From positions 2,212,001-2,276,000 of the forward strand of contig NZ_CP125098.1 in NCBI RefSeq assembly GCF_030020805.1: a stretch of 64,000 nucleotides of DNA, read 5' to 3'. The notes below the pieces were generated by a model, which saw only the letters and a list, made by a program, of their open reading frames with translations, ran no database searches and was not told the origin of the DNA. How positions within the stretch are numbered: position 1 is the stretch's first letter; each line of letters opens with the position of its first letter. This document shows, in pieces, positions 55,704 through 64,000 of the stretch. This DNA is from Paenibacillus sp. RC67 (lineage in GTDB: Bacteria; Bacillota; Bacilli; Paenibacillales; NBRC-103111). The translations under genes were made by a program, and so were the position numbers.

Positions 55704-56774
55704 ATGAGCTATAACAATAATTTTATTAAAGCCTGCAAAAAACAACATGTGGATACGCTTCCTGTTTGGTATATGCGTCAAGCAGGACGCTCGGACCCGG
55801 ATTACCGTAAAATAAAAGAAAAGTACAGCCTTCTTGAAATTTGCAAGCAGCCTGAGCTTGCAGCAGAAGTTACGATGATGCCGGTGAAAAAGCTCGGAGT
55901 CGATGCTGCTATTTTATATTCGGATATTATGAATCCGGTTGCTTCGATCGGGATTGATTTTGACATCGTAAAAGATGTAGGACCTGTCATACATAACCCG
56001 ATTCGTACCGCGGAGGACGTAGCCAAGCTTCGCCCGATTCAAGTTGAACAGGATTTATCTCATATTATTAAAACCATTGAAATACTTGTTGCTGAGCTTC
56101 AAGTACCTCTCATTACGTTTGCTGGTGCACCATTTACGATTGCCAGTTATTTGATTGAAGGCAGGCCTTCCAAATCCAAAGATTATCTTCATACGAAGGC
56201 TCTTATGTATGGGGCGCCTGAGGTTTGGTTTAAACTGATGGATAAGCTTGGAGATATGATTATCACGTATTTAAAAGCACAGATTGCTGCAGGAGCCAAA
56301 GCGGTTCAATTGTTCGATAGTTGGGTGGGCGCGTTGTCGCCAAGAGATTTCCAAACTTATGTGCTGCCGACCATTACGCGGATTTTTGACGAGCTCAAGC
56401 ATTTGGATCAGCCCAAAATCTATTTCCCTGGGGTTAGCTCAGGTGAGCTGCATTCCAGCCTCGTAAACATTGAAGCTGATGTGATTGGGCTTGATTGGCG
56501 TGTGCCTATTTCGGAAGCACGTAAAAGAGTCGGAGCTAAATTCGCCATTCAAGGGAACTTGGATCCTACTGTGCTTACTGGGCCGATGTCACTGATTCAA
56601 GAGCAAGCAAAAGCGATCATTGATCAAGGAATTCAACAGCCAGGGTACATTTTCAACCTGGGCCATGGTGTGTTTCCTGAAGCATCTATCGATAAGCTGA
56701 GAGAATTAACAGAGTTTGTTCATACTTATTCTCGTGAAGCTATCGCTCAATCGAAACAAGGAAGTGGTGTCTAA
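55704..56774 (+). CDS. hemE: uroporphyrinogen decarboxylase
   Basis: A 356-residue TIM-barrel enzyme that removes four carboxyl groups from uroporphyrinogen III to give coproporphyrinogen III. It has PVWYMRQAGRSDPDYR, ILYSDIMNP (conserved Asp) and FNLGHGVFPEAS. ATG 55704 has AGAGGT upstream. The stop overlaps the hemH start by one base, so translation is coupled. Confidence 0.95.
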   Translation: MSYNNNFIKACKKQHVDTLPVWYMRQAGRSDPDYRKIKEKYSLLEICKQPELAAEVTMMPVKKLGVDAAILYSDIMNPVASIGIDFDIVKDVGPVIHNPIRTAEDVAKLRPIQVEQDLSHIIKTIEILVAELQVPLITFAGAPFTIASYLIEGRPSKSKDYLHTKALMYGAPEVWFKLMDKLGDMIITYLKAQIAAGAKAVQLFDSWVGALSPRDFQTYVLPTITRIFDELKHLDQPKIYFPGVSSGELHSSLVNIEADVIGLDWRVPISEARKRVGAKFAIQGNLDPTVLTGPMSLIQEQAKAIIDQGIQQPGYIFNLGHGVFPEASIDKLRELTEFVHTYSREAIAQSKQGSGV

Positions 56775-57712
56775 TGACCAAACAAAAAATTGGTGTACTT
56801 GTGATGTCGTACGGGACTCCTGAGAGCTTGGATCAGGTCGAGGCTTATTATACCCATATCCGCAGAGGGAATCCCCCAAGTCCCGAGCAGCTTAAGGAAC
56901 TCACGGATCGGTATGACGCTATTGTTGGCGGCTTTTTCCCGCTAAGAGAAAATACGAACAAGCAAGTGCAAGCATTGGAGCAAATGCTGAATGAGCGTCA
57001 TCCTGATAAATCGTTTGTGTGCTACCAAGGTCTTAAGCATGCGGCTCCGTTCATTGAGGACGGCGTAGAGAAAATGGTTAAAGACGGCATCCAACATGCG
57101 GTTGGTGTTGTGCTAGCCCCGCATTACTCCATTATGAGCGTCGGCGGGTACATCAAACGTGCTCAGGAGAAGGCCGAAGAGCTGGGCGGTATCTCCATTG
57201 AATTCGTTAAGAGTTATCATCTTCATCCGAAGCTGATCGAAGCATTGTCCAACCGCGTAACAGCAACATTGGAACGCTTTGGTGACACACCAAAAGAAGA
57301 AGTTCGAGTTATTTTTACAGCGCATAGCTTGCCTGAAAAAATACTGGAGATGAGAGATCCGTATCCGGATCAGCTGCTTGCTACTTCTAAAGTGATTGCC
57401 GAGCAAACGGGAGTGAGCAATTGGCAGTTCGGATGGCAAAGTGCGGGTCAAACGGCGATGCCTTGGCTCGGTCCAGATATTTTGGACGTGCTGCATACTG
57501 TCACTCAAGAAGAACAAGTAAAGAACGTGCTAGTCTGCCCGATTGGCTTTGTATCTGATCATTTGGAAGTACTATACGATCTGGATATCGAAGCTCAGAA
57601 GGTAGCTAAAGAGCTGGGCATTCATCTGGAGCGCACACCGTCTCTGAATACCGATCCATTGTACATGGAGACGCTCAGTGATGTTGTGTACGAGCATTGC
57701 AAAGGGAATTAA
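56774..57712 (+). CDS. hemH: ferrochelatase
   Basis: A 312-residue chelatase that inserts iron into a porphyrin. The metal-site His lies in LAPHYSIMSVGGY and a second conserved stretch is FTAHSLPEKI. In Firmicutes this enzyme (also called CpfC) acts on coproporphyrin III, and the oxidase and decarboxylase partners (CgoX, ChdC) are needed; they are not in the window. No hemY follows, unlike in B. subtilis hemEHY. Start ATG 56774 forms TAATG with hemE. Confidence 0.94.
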   Translation: MTKQKIGVLVMSYGTPESLDQVEAYYTHIRRGNPPSPEQLKELTDRYDAIVGGFFPLRENTNKQVQALEQMLNERHPDKSFVCYQGLKHAAPFIEDGVEKMVKDGIQHAVGVVLAPHYSIMSVGGYIKRAQEKAEELGGISIEFVKSYHLHPKLIEALSNRVTATLERFGDTPKEEVRVIFTAHSLPEKILEMRDPYPDQLLATSKVIAEQTGVSNWQFGWQSAGQTAMPWLGPDILDVLHTVTQEEQVKNVLVCPIGFVSDHLEVLYDLDIEAQKVAKELGIHLERTPSLNTDPLYMETLSDVVYEHCKGN

Positions 57713-57796
57713 CAGTTAAAAGCGGATGGTTGAACAGCTTGTGTTCCCATCCGTCTTTCATGTGATGTCAATAGATCGGTGAAATGGGGTAAAGAA

Positions 57797-59095
57797 ATGA
57801 GCATGCGTAAACGTACGGATGAGAAATCTGCAAAGGCTTTTGCGGAAGCGAAGGAAGTCATACCTGGTGGGGTGAACAGTCCGGTTCGCGCGTTCAAATC
57901 AGTCGGACTGACTCCATTGTTTGTGGAACGAGGAGAAGGGTCTCGCGTCTACGATATTGATGGAAACGAATTTATCGATTATATCGGCTCCTGGGGGCCT
58001 TTAATTGTAGGTCATTCTCATCCTGAAGTCGTTGAGGCGATTAAAAAAACAGCTGAAAAAGGCTCCAGCTTCGGTGCTCCTACCGAATTAGAGACAGTCA
58101 TGGCCAAGCTTGTTATTGAGCGCGTTCCTTCATTGGAAATGGTGCGTATGGTGAACTCCGGTACGGAAGCGACAATGAGTGCGCTGAGACTTGCTAGAGG
58201 CTATACGAAGAGATCCAAAATTGTCAAATTCGAAGGTTGTTACCATGGTCATGCGGATTCCTTGCTTATCAAAGCAGGCTCTGGTGTAGCGACGTTAGGG
58301 CTGCCTGATAGTCCAGGTGTACCAGAGGGCGTTGCCGTTAACACGATAACGGTACCTTATAATGATTTGGAATCGGTTCAGCTTGCCTTTGAAAAGTTCG
58401 GCGAAGAGATCGCTGCAGTAATTGTAGAGCCGATTGGCGGTAATATGGGCGTTGTTCCACCGCTTCCGGGCTTTCTGCAAGGCTTGCGCGAAATAACTCG
58501 TCGTTACGGCAGCGTTCTTATCTTTGACGAGGTGATGACAGGGTTCCGGGTGGGTCTTCATAGCGCTCAAGGATTGTATGGCATTGATCCAGACCTAACC
58601 TGTCTTGGTAAAATTATTGGTGGAGGATTACCGGTCGGAGCTTACGGCGGTAAACGCGCCATTATGGAGCAGATTGCTCCAAGCGGTCCAATCTATCAAG
58701 CCGGTACGCTATCAGGTAACCCGCTTGCCATGGCGGCAGGCTACACAACGTTGAAGCTGTTGGGTCAACCAGGAGTGTACGAGGAGCTGGAGCGTAAAGC
58801 AGCAAGGCTTGAAGAAGGCTTCCTCAGCAATGCGAAGGAGTTTGGCATTGCCAGTACGATCAATCGTGTGGGCTCGATGATTTGTCCATTCTTTACCGAT
58901 CAAAAGGTTATTAACTACGAAACAGCTAAGACTTCTGACCTGGATCGCTTTAACCGTTATTTTGCTGCACTGCTTGATTTGGGAGTTAGCGTTGCGCCTT
59001 CTCAATTCGAGGGGATGTTCGTGTCCACAGCACATTCGGATGAGGATATCGAAGCGACGATCGCAGCTCATTACGAAGCGCTTAAGCAGCTGTAG
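57797..59095 (+). CDS. hemL: glutamate-1-semialdehyde 2,1-aminomutase
   Basis: A 432-residue PLP enzyme that turns glutamate-1-semialdehyde into 5-aminolevulinate. PLP Lys272 lies in [33 protein letters not shown] and [16 protein letters not shown] are class III aminotransferase parts. ATG 57797 with GGGGTAAAG upstream is preferred over GTG 57779. An 84-base gap after hemH with no terminator suggests it is in the same transcript. A terminator follows. Confidence 0.95.
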   Translation: MSMRKRTDEKSAKAFAEAKEVIPGGVNSPVRAFKSVGLTPLFVERGEGSRVYDIDGNEFIDYIGSWGPLIVGHSHPEVVEAIKKTAEKGSSFGAPTELETVMAKLVIERVPSLEMVRMVNSGTEATMSALRLARGYTKRSKIVKFEGCYHGHADSLLIKAGSGVATLGLPDSPGVPEGVAVNTITVPYNDLESVQLAFEKFGEEIAAVIVEPIGGNMGVVPPLPGFLQGLREITRRYGSVLIFDEVMTGFRVGLHSAQGLYGIDPDLTCLGKIIGGGLPVGAYGGKRAIMEQIAPSGPIYQAGTLSGNPLAMAAGYTTLKLLGQPGVYEELERKAARLEEGFLSNAKEFGIASTINRVGSMICPFFTDQKVINYETAKTSDLDRFNRYFAALLDLGVSVAPSQFEGMFVSTAHSDEDIEATIAAHYEALKQL

Positions 59096-59107
59096 AATCA
59101 CCTATTT

Positions 59108-59151
59108 AAAGCTTGTCCGTTGTTTATTACACAACAGACAGGCTTTTTTTC
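59108..59151 (+). terminator. terminator after hemL
   Basis: AAAGCTTGTCCGTTGT pairs with ACAACAGACAGGCTTT (two mismatches) and ends in T7. Confidence 0.85.
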
Positions 59152-59180
59152 ATAGAAGCAGTGAAAGGAAGTTCGATCAT

Positions 59181-59220
59181 AAAAAAGACGCCCCTCCTAT
59201 AAAGCTAAGTGGCGTCTTTG
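59181..59220 (-). terminator. terminator of the phosphodiester glycosidase gene
   Basis: Read on the minus strand, AAAGACGCC pairs with GGCGTCTTT across a loop and is followed by six T. Confidence 0.85.
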
Positions 59221-59231
59221 GACTTATCTAT

Positions 59232-60989
59232 CTATTCTGCTTTGAGTGGAGTAGGTGTTGCTGATGCGGTTGACGTTGCCGACGGTGTCGGTGTGGAACT
59301 GCCATTTGCAGAAACGTTAGAACCAGCTTTTCCGGCGGAGTCGGAGGTATTCCCGTTTGTTCCGCCATTGGAAATAGCTCCGCCGTTATTTGGCTTTGCG
59401 CTTTGCTCAGGCGCCGGATTACCATTAGCAGGAGTATTCCCGCCTGCTGCTGGAGGCGTAGGAGACGAGCTTGGCGTTGGTGTCACCTGTGGGTGCGGAG
59501 TCGTAGCTGCTCCTCCGTTTCCAGCGTTATTGTTACTGCCGGCTGGCGGATTCGTTGGTTCCGCACCACCATTATTTGAAGTACCCGGTGTTGGTGTTGA
59601 TTTTGGTGGGGTTGTTTCTTTATCCCCGGTTGGATTGCCTGGTGTCGTCGTAATACCCCCGTTGGCATCCTTAGAAGCATCTGTATCTTTCCCCGCAGGT
59701 GGCTTCGTTGTACCTGGGGTGCTGCTGCCATTCTTGTTAGTGTTACCAGAATTATTGCCTGCTTCTCCTGGCTTCGTCTTATCCGTATCTCCCTTATTTG
59801 TGCTTGATGAAGGAGTAGGCGTCGGAGAAGTTGTTGGTGTCGGAGTTGGTGCAGGAGTCGGATTATTTTTTTGTTTAGCCTTAAGCTCGGCTTGTTCTTT
59901 CAAAAAGTCCGGGTGATCGTATGAACCGCCTGGATCGATTTTGTCTATTCCGTCCCAGACCCGGTTGGCTACTACATTCTCCGGATGGTCGTAGACCAAA
60001 AATGCGGAAGGAAGCCTGCGTTCGCCGTAGCGGCTGGAAGGACTGGTAACCAGCTCTCCGTTGTAGACCAATTCGGAAGATGCGCCGCCATCCAGAAAGC
60101 CTGCATTGATGACATCGTCATCCATGAACATATCTTGAACTTCTTTCAATGTAGCGCCGACGCTGTGCGTTTGGCGTCCGTCAATAACGATAAAAATAAC
60201 GGTACCATCGGCTTTTTGACCGACTGCAGTACGAGGCGCGCGGCTTCCATCATTAATAGGAAGCGGTTTGCCGTTGGCAATAACGCGGGGATAGAAGGAT
60301 GCTGCTTCAGATACCCCCATCTCTCGAAGCTCGAAAATGTTGTATTTGCCGATGACTAGAGTTCCGTCCTTCGTGAACCCGACGATATGCTGCGGAACGC
60401 TGCCGTCCTGGTCCGTATAGATGACCTCGCCACCGGAAATTATGGCGCCTAGTGCTGCAAACCCATTACCAAGCCCCTCTGGATCGTTAAATCCGCCGGC
60501 ATTGACACCGGCAACTGCTCCGGTACGTTTCACCATGGAGCTGATCTTCTCACCTTCACCAGCTTTTGCAGGTGTCATGATCTTGATCGATTTGGGGTCA
60601 TACACATACATTCGCTTGCCTTTCCAGAACTTGCCGGAAATATCTTCGACTTTAACCAGCTCGTCGATGGAGCGAATTCTTTTTTGAGTCGTAGTAATCA
60701 TTCCTGGCAGCTGCTTTTCGACCGCATTTTCTTCAACAAAGGTATGAAGCTGCGTAACCAGATCGTCCCGCATTTTGGTGCCGACGAACATCCAAGCCCA
60801 GTCGCGATGCTGTGTAATGATGACGGTTTGAGCCATCCAAATCCGAATATCCGTACCCGGCTTGGTTAGAAACAAAAAGCTCGACGTCATAAACGTAATA
60901 ATGGCGATAAGCATCAAGGTTTTTTTCAGCCAACTCCAGTCGCGAAGCTGCTGCTTGGTTGATTCCAAGAAATGTATGGCAGTGCTCAC
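59232..60989 (-). CDS. phosphodiester glycosidase family (NAGPA domain) membrane-anchored protein
   Basis: About 585 residues. One membrane segment near residues 20-42 anchors the protein outside the cell. Residues 90-350 form a NAGPA-type domain: VNAGGFNDPEG, GTVIFIVIDGRQTHSVGATLKEV (outline), INAGFLDGGASSELV and RRLPSAFLVYD. It should hydrolyse sugar phosphodiesters in cell-surface polymers; the exact substrate is unknown. From about 375 a tail of roughly 210 residues is made of Pro, Thr, Ser, Gly and Asn, typical of wall-spanning linkers. GTG 60989 has AGGAG eight bases upstream and is preferred over GTG 60998. Confidence 0.83.
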   Translation of the reverse strand: MSTAIHFLESTKQQLRDWSWLKKTLMLIAIITFMTSSFLFLTKPGTDIRIWMAQTVIITQHRDWAWMFVGTKMRDDLVTQLHTFVEENAVEKQLPGMITTTQKRIRSIDELVKVEDISGKFWKGKRMYVYDPKSIKIMTPAKAGEGEKISSMVKRTGAVAGVNAGGFNDPEGLGNGFAALGAIISGGEVIYTDQDGSVPQHIVGFTKDGTLVIGKYNIFELREMGVSEAASFYPRVIANGKPLPINDGSRAPRTAVGQKADGTVIFIVIDGRQTHSVGATLKEVQDMFMDDDVINAGFLDGGASSELVYNGELVTSPSSRYGERRLPSAFLVYDHPENVVANRVWDGIDKIDPGGSYDHPDFLKEQAELKAKQKNNPTPAPTPTPTTSPTPTPSSSTNKGDTDKTKPGEAGNNSGNTNKNGSSTPGTTKPPAGKDTDASKDANGGITTTPGNPTGDKETTPPKSTPTPGTSNNGGAEPTNPPAGSNNNAGNGGAATTPHPQVTPTPSSSPTPPAAGGNTPANGNPAPEQSAKPNNGGAISNGGTNGNTSDSAGKAGSNVSANGSSTPTPSATSTASATPTPLKAE

Positions 60990-61167
60990 TTTGTCCACTC
61001 CTGTTTTAATAATAAACGAAGAACAAAAAACGGATTTTTAACTCTATTATTCTACCATAACCCTTACTAATATGATAGACGATTCATAAGCTGAGAAGTT
61101 GCAAAGAGATGCCATGAACATTTAGTCGTAATTTGTTACAATAAGGCAATGAAAGGAGCACGAATCA

Positions 61168-62091
61168 ATGATCCCATGGCAGAAAAAAGGTGAATGGCTT
61201 GAACTAAGGCTTCCCCAGCTCTTGGACTCTGAGGAAGGTATTAAGGAATATATACGCCTTCCTGATAAATATTGGAATCAACTAGTCAAGAGCGGAGGGA
61301 TATCGATAAAAGGTCCTCGTGTTCGTCTTCGGCTTTTTCCGAATGAACCGATTAAGAATATGCATCGCTGGGCTCCGGTAGAAGTGTTGTATGAAGATGA
61401 TTTTTGCCTGGTCGTCCAAAAGCCGGCAGGAATGAAGGTGCATGGTGATAACACCGCGAAAACAGAGCAGGTTCCTACATTGTCAGATGCGGTAGCAAGC
61501 TACTATGAAGCGACAGGGCAGCAGTGCAAGGTTCGTCATATTCATCGGCTTGATGAAGATACGACAGGGCCTGTGTTGTATGCGAAGCATGAATGGTCGC
61601 ATCTGATATTGGATGAAGCCATGCGGGAGAAGCAAATTGGCCGACAATACGTTGCTATTGTGCAAGGACGGCTAAAGGAAAAAGCGGGTACGATCGACGC
61701 AGCAATAGGAAGAGATAGGCACCACCCGGCTCGAAGGAGGGTTTCGCCTACTGGTGAACGCGCCGTTACGCACTATGAAGTGGATAAGCAATGGACGGAA
61801 GCCGCTTTGGTGAAGCTCCGATTGGAAACGGGACGTACCCACCAAATTCGGGTCCATATGAACTATCTAGGACACCCCATTTGGGGCGATGAGCTTTATG
61901 GGGGCAAGAAGCACAATATGGACCGACAGGCGCTGCATGGAGAGAGGCTTGAGCTGCATCATCCATTGACAGGTGAAGAACTTCTTATTGAATGTCCATG
62001 GCCTGAGGATATGAAAAACCTTTTACAACATACTGCAAAAAATATAGTCATGCTCTTCCCCCGCAAACCATATAAATCTATAGATAAGTAA
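61168..62091 (+). CDS. RluA family pseudouridine synthase
   Basis: A 307-residue enzyme that isomerises uridine to pseudouridine in rRNA or tRNA. The catalytic Asp lies in HRLDEDTTG (usual form HRLDxxTSG). LETGRTHQIRVHMNYLGHPIWGDELYG (outline) is the conserved later motif. An S4-like N-terminal part is present (IRLPDKYWNQLVKSGGISIKG in outline). The target uridine is not predictable. ATG 61168 has AAAGGAG upstream. spoVID follows after about 60 bases. Confidence 0.9.
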   Translation: MIPWQKKGEWLELRLPQLLDSEEGIKEYIRLPDKYWNQLVKSGGISIKGPRVRLRLFPNEPIKNMHRWAPVEVLYEDDFCLVVQKPAGMKVHGDNTAKTEQVPTLSDAVASYYEATGQQCKVRHIHRLDEDTTGPVLYAKHEWSHLILDEAMREKQIGRQYVAIVQGRLKEKAGTIDAAIGRDRHHPARRRVSPTGERAVTHYEVDKQWTEAALVKLRLETGRTHQIRVHMNYLGHPIWGDELYGGKKHNMDRQALHGERLELHHPLTGEELLIECPWPEDMKNLLQHTAKNIVMLFPRKPYKSIDK

Positions 62092-62150
62092 AAATGACTA
62101 TCTCACGATGCGGTTTGCGAGACTAGTTCTATATGAGGGAGGACAAAACA

Positions 62151-63269
62151 TTGGCTGATCAGCAAAGCGGATTGCGATTTGATATTTACGAGCGAGTGCA
62201 TTTGTCGGAAGGCGTGGCAGGAATCAAAGAGTTGGAGGACATCGAACTTGTACCGCATATTCAAGTGCTCCCACAGGGAGAACAAGCGCTGCTTCGCGGC
62301 AATTTGCTCTTATCCGGGACTTATTTGGACGAACAGGATGCGGTGAACCGGACGTTGGAGCATCTTATACCGGTCGAAATTACGCTTCCTATGAACCGTG
62401 TACAGCGGATGGAGGACATTGCGGTTGAAATTGAAAATTTCGATGTTGAGCTGTTGTCCACGCGGAGCTTAAACATTACCGGCGTATTGTCGTTAAATGG
62501 TCTTGAGGTCGTGTCTCCATCCGTCGGAGATATTTGGGGTGAGGTGGAAGAGGAGGTCGTCTTCGTTCACGAAGCTCAAGGGCAGCAGCGAGAAGAAGAG
62601 GAAGTAATTGTTCCTGTTCAGGAAGAACGGCAGAGCGAGGAGCAAGCTGCGTTTACCGCACAGATTGAGCCAAAGGGAGGGGAGCAGTGGTCATCTCCGT
62701 CTTTGGCCTTTGCCGCAGCGAATCCTATTGAAGAACGGGTTCAGGAGGAGACAGAGCAGGAGCAGCAAGCAAGGCAGGAATGGTCAGCAGCAGAGAGCGG
62801 TTCGCTTGCAGCCTTGGTCGATTCGGAGCCGCAGGAAGAACAACCCGAGGTCGTTGAGTCAGACTCATTGATTAAAGCCTCTGAAGCTCTCAGTAGCGAG
62901 GATAAGACTAAGGAAATGAAGATCGCATTTTCAGGTAAAAATGCAGACGAAGCTGGAGCCGTGAAGCCTATAGGATTTACAACCTTACTTCAAAGCGCGG
63001 CTGCGGTGAAAGCAGATTCGCGTCAGGAGGAACCAGAAGTTCCCGTTGCCCCGACTTTGGGTGAGAAGCTGGAATGGAAAAGATTGCTGGTCAGTCCTAA
63101 GGGAGATCAGAAAGAGTTCAAGCGGCTTCGTCTTTGCATAGTACAGAGGGAAGAGACGTTGGAAAGCATAGCCAAACGATATGAACTGAATCCCAGAGAG
63201 ATTGCATTATTCAATCGTCTAGGGGATACCGATCTTACGGAAGGTCAAATCGTCTACATTCCAAAGTAA
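62151..63269 (+). CDS. spoVID: SpoVID-like spore coat assembly protein with LysM domain
   Basis: About 372 residues. The N-terminal 130 residues (GLRFDIYERVHLSEGVAGIKELEDIEL in outline, LRGNLLLSGTYLDEQ) match the SpoVID N-terminal domain. A long Glu/Gln-rich, disordered middle follows. A C-terminal LysM domain (LRLCIVQREETLESIAKRYELNPREIALFN in outline) can bind peptidoglycan or lipid II. SpoVID drives coat encasement around the forespore. The start is TTG 62151 with GGGAGGA upstream, though ATG 62133 is possible. Its place before valS fits B. subtilis; ysxE is missing. Confidence 0.85.
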   Translation: MADQQSGLRFDIYERVHLSEGVAGIKELEDIELVPHIQVLPQGEQALLRGNLLLSGTYLDEQDAVNRTLEHLIPVEITLPMNRVQRMEDIAVEIENFDVELLSTRSLNITGVLSLNGLEVVSPSVGDIWGEVEEEVVFVHEAQGQQREEEEVIVPVQEERQSEEQAAFTAQIEPKGGEQWSSPSLAFAAANPIEERVQEETEQEQQARQEWSAAESGSLAALVDSEPQEEQPEVVESDSLIKASEALSSEDKTKEMKIAFSGKNADEAGAVKPIGFTTLLQSAAAVKADSRQEEPEVPVAPTLGEKLEWKRLLVSPKGDQKEFKRLRLCIVQREETLESIAKRYELNPREIALFNRLGDTDLTEGQIVYIPK

Positions 63270-63287
63270 TTACATATAAGATGAACG

Positions 63288-63337
63288 AAAAACGCTTCGA
63301 GTCTCCCCAATACGGGTTTGCTCGAGGCGTTTTTTGG
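63288..63337 (+). terminator. terminator after spoVID
   Basis: AAAAACGC..CGAG pairs with CTCG..GCGTTTTT and ends in a T tract. Confidence 0.85.
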
Positions 63338-63444
63338 ATATATTGTATAGTAACGATGACTTATGACACTTATCGTATTGACTCTATGTGCAATGTTGTT
63401 TATCATAGGATTGATTATACATGTTAACAACGTGGAAAGGGAAT

Positions 63445-63790
63445 AGTAGGCAGCCAACCCTTCAGAGAGCGGAATTGCTACGCTGTAAGATTCCGCAGGA
63501 TGTAACTGGCCGAAGTCGCCCTGGAGTTGCAGTGTTCAAACGAATTCAGACTGAAATACGGTAAGCGGTCTTTGTAGCAGACTAAGACGCTGGCCAATGA
63601 ACTGATGAGAGTAGACACTGCCGGTCACAGCCGTTATCTGTTAAGTGCCGCATAGCGAGATTTTCGCGACTATCCTTCCGCCTTTAAATGGGCTGCTGGA
63701 ATATGTTCGAAGAGCGCCGTTGCGGAATAAAGGTGGTACCACGGAAGCAGATCCTTTCGTCCTTTGCGGCGGAAGGATTTTTTTGTTGTA
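63445..63790 (+). promoter_or_regulatory. T-box riboswitch leader of valS
   Basis: The T-box AAGGTGGTACCACGG is at 63730-63744; the UGGU bulge would pair with a tRNA whose discriminator is A, as in tRNA-Val. A stem with GCGGAAT...ATTCCGC is the distal stem I region. The probable specifier is GTC (Val) at 63515-63517, in GAAGTCGCCCTGGAG. A terminator hairpin ATCCTTTCG / CGGAAGGAT with T7 ends near 63785. Low charged tRNA-Val should prevent termination and switch on valS. Confidence 0.9.
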
Positions 63791-63868
63791 TTAGGCGACG
63801 ATACGCAGCAATTTCCTGGGATGCCGGGACTATTTTATGATTTTTTTGAAAAATGGAGGTCCATAGCG

Positions 63869-64000
63869 ATGGAAGAAACCAAAACTACTCAAACCCAAGC
63901 TTCGACGACGTCGATGCCAACCACTTATGATCCCAAGGAATCAGAGAAAAAATGGTATGATTATTGGCTAAACGGCCAATTTTTTAAAGCGGGTCAGCGC
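63869..64000 (+). CDS. valS: valyl-tRNA synthetase, N-terminal fragment
   Basis: The first 44 codons are in the window; the rest lies beyond the edge. The sequence [19 protein letters not shown] is the typical ValRS start, after a short Thr/Gln-rich extension ([14 protein letters not shown]). GGAGGT lies about eleven bases before the ATG. The valine T-box leader directly upstream confirms the identity. Confidence 0.93.
   Translation, partial: MEETKTTQTQASTTSMPTTYDPKESEKKWYDYWLNGQFFKAGQR

Noticed and set aside
59209-59916. A 235-codon plus-strand frame rich in Gly, Val and Pro
   Set aside because: It is antisense to the low-complexity tail of the phosphodiester glycosidase and mirrors that repeat composition.

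Overview
The window looks like a chromosomal segment of an endospore-forming, moderately low-GC Firmicute, most likely Paenibacillus or a close relative. The reasons are the sporulation and germination genes (gerM, two gerA-type operons, cwlD-like, lonB, spoVID-like), strong AGGAGG ribosome binding sites with frequent TTG/GTG starts, a valS T-box leader, and a gene order that largely follows the Bacillus subtilis gerM-rph-ysnA ... ysoA-tig-clpX-lonB-lonA-ysxC-hemAXCDBL-spoVID-valS region. No organism was named, so this is inference from gene content and synteny.

Layout. 1-17.5 kb is accessory and metabolic: a frameshifted methyltransferase cut by the window edge, an orphan sugar-type lipoprotein, a PAS/HD-GYP phosphodiesterase, a coupled leader peptide plus small protein, two tandem SDR oxidoreductases, an FMN reductase, a GntR regulator divergent from glcDF (glycolate oxidase) with a clear promoter and operator, a tandem pair of DGQHR (DndB-like) proteins without other dnd genes, a formylglycine-generating enzyme, an array of hairpin repeats, a ROK regulator, a methyltransferase and a metallo-beta-lactamase-fold protein. 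17.6-34.8 kb is germination-rich: a five-gene gerA-type operon, a PgpA-like phosphatase, a GGDEF diguanylate cyclase, gerM-rph-rdgB, an AsnO-like asparagine synthetase, a second germination operon in B-A-C order, and a frameshifted ysoA-like gene. 34.9-46.4 kb is proteostasis: tig, clpP, clpX, then ispG, a YibQ-type deacetylase, a CwlD-like amidase, lonB (near-perfect sigma-F promoter), lonA and engB. 46.7-48.8 kb holds an unknown gene, speD with a structured leader, and a small membrane protein. 48.9-59.1 kb holds tetrapyrrole genes: hemA, hemX, a precorrin-2 dehydrogenase, hemC, a cobA-hemD fusion and hemB, then hemE, hemH and hemL. The end holds a phosphodiester glycosidase, a pseudouridine synthase, a SpoVID-like spore coat protein and the T-box leader plus first codons of valS.

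The genes work in recognisable groups. The hem cluster takes glutamyl-tRNA to uroporphyrinogen III, with branches to siroheme (CobA domain and precorrin-2 dehydrogenase) and towards heme (HemE, HemH). Tig, ClpXP and the two Lon proteases handle folding and degradation of cytosolic proteins. The Ger operons, GerM, CwlD-like amidase, LonB and SpoVID-like protein act in spore formation or germination. The least explained parts are the orphan DGQHR pair, the hairpin repeat array upstream of the formylglycine-generating enzyme, and the speD leader. Two genes carry single-base frameshifts in the same short G-run context, which may be sequencing errors.
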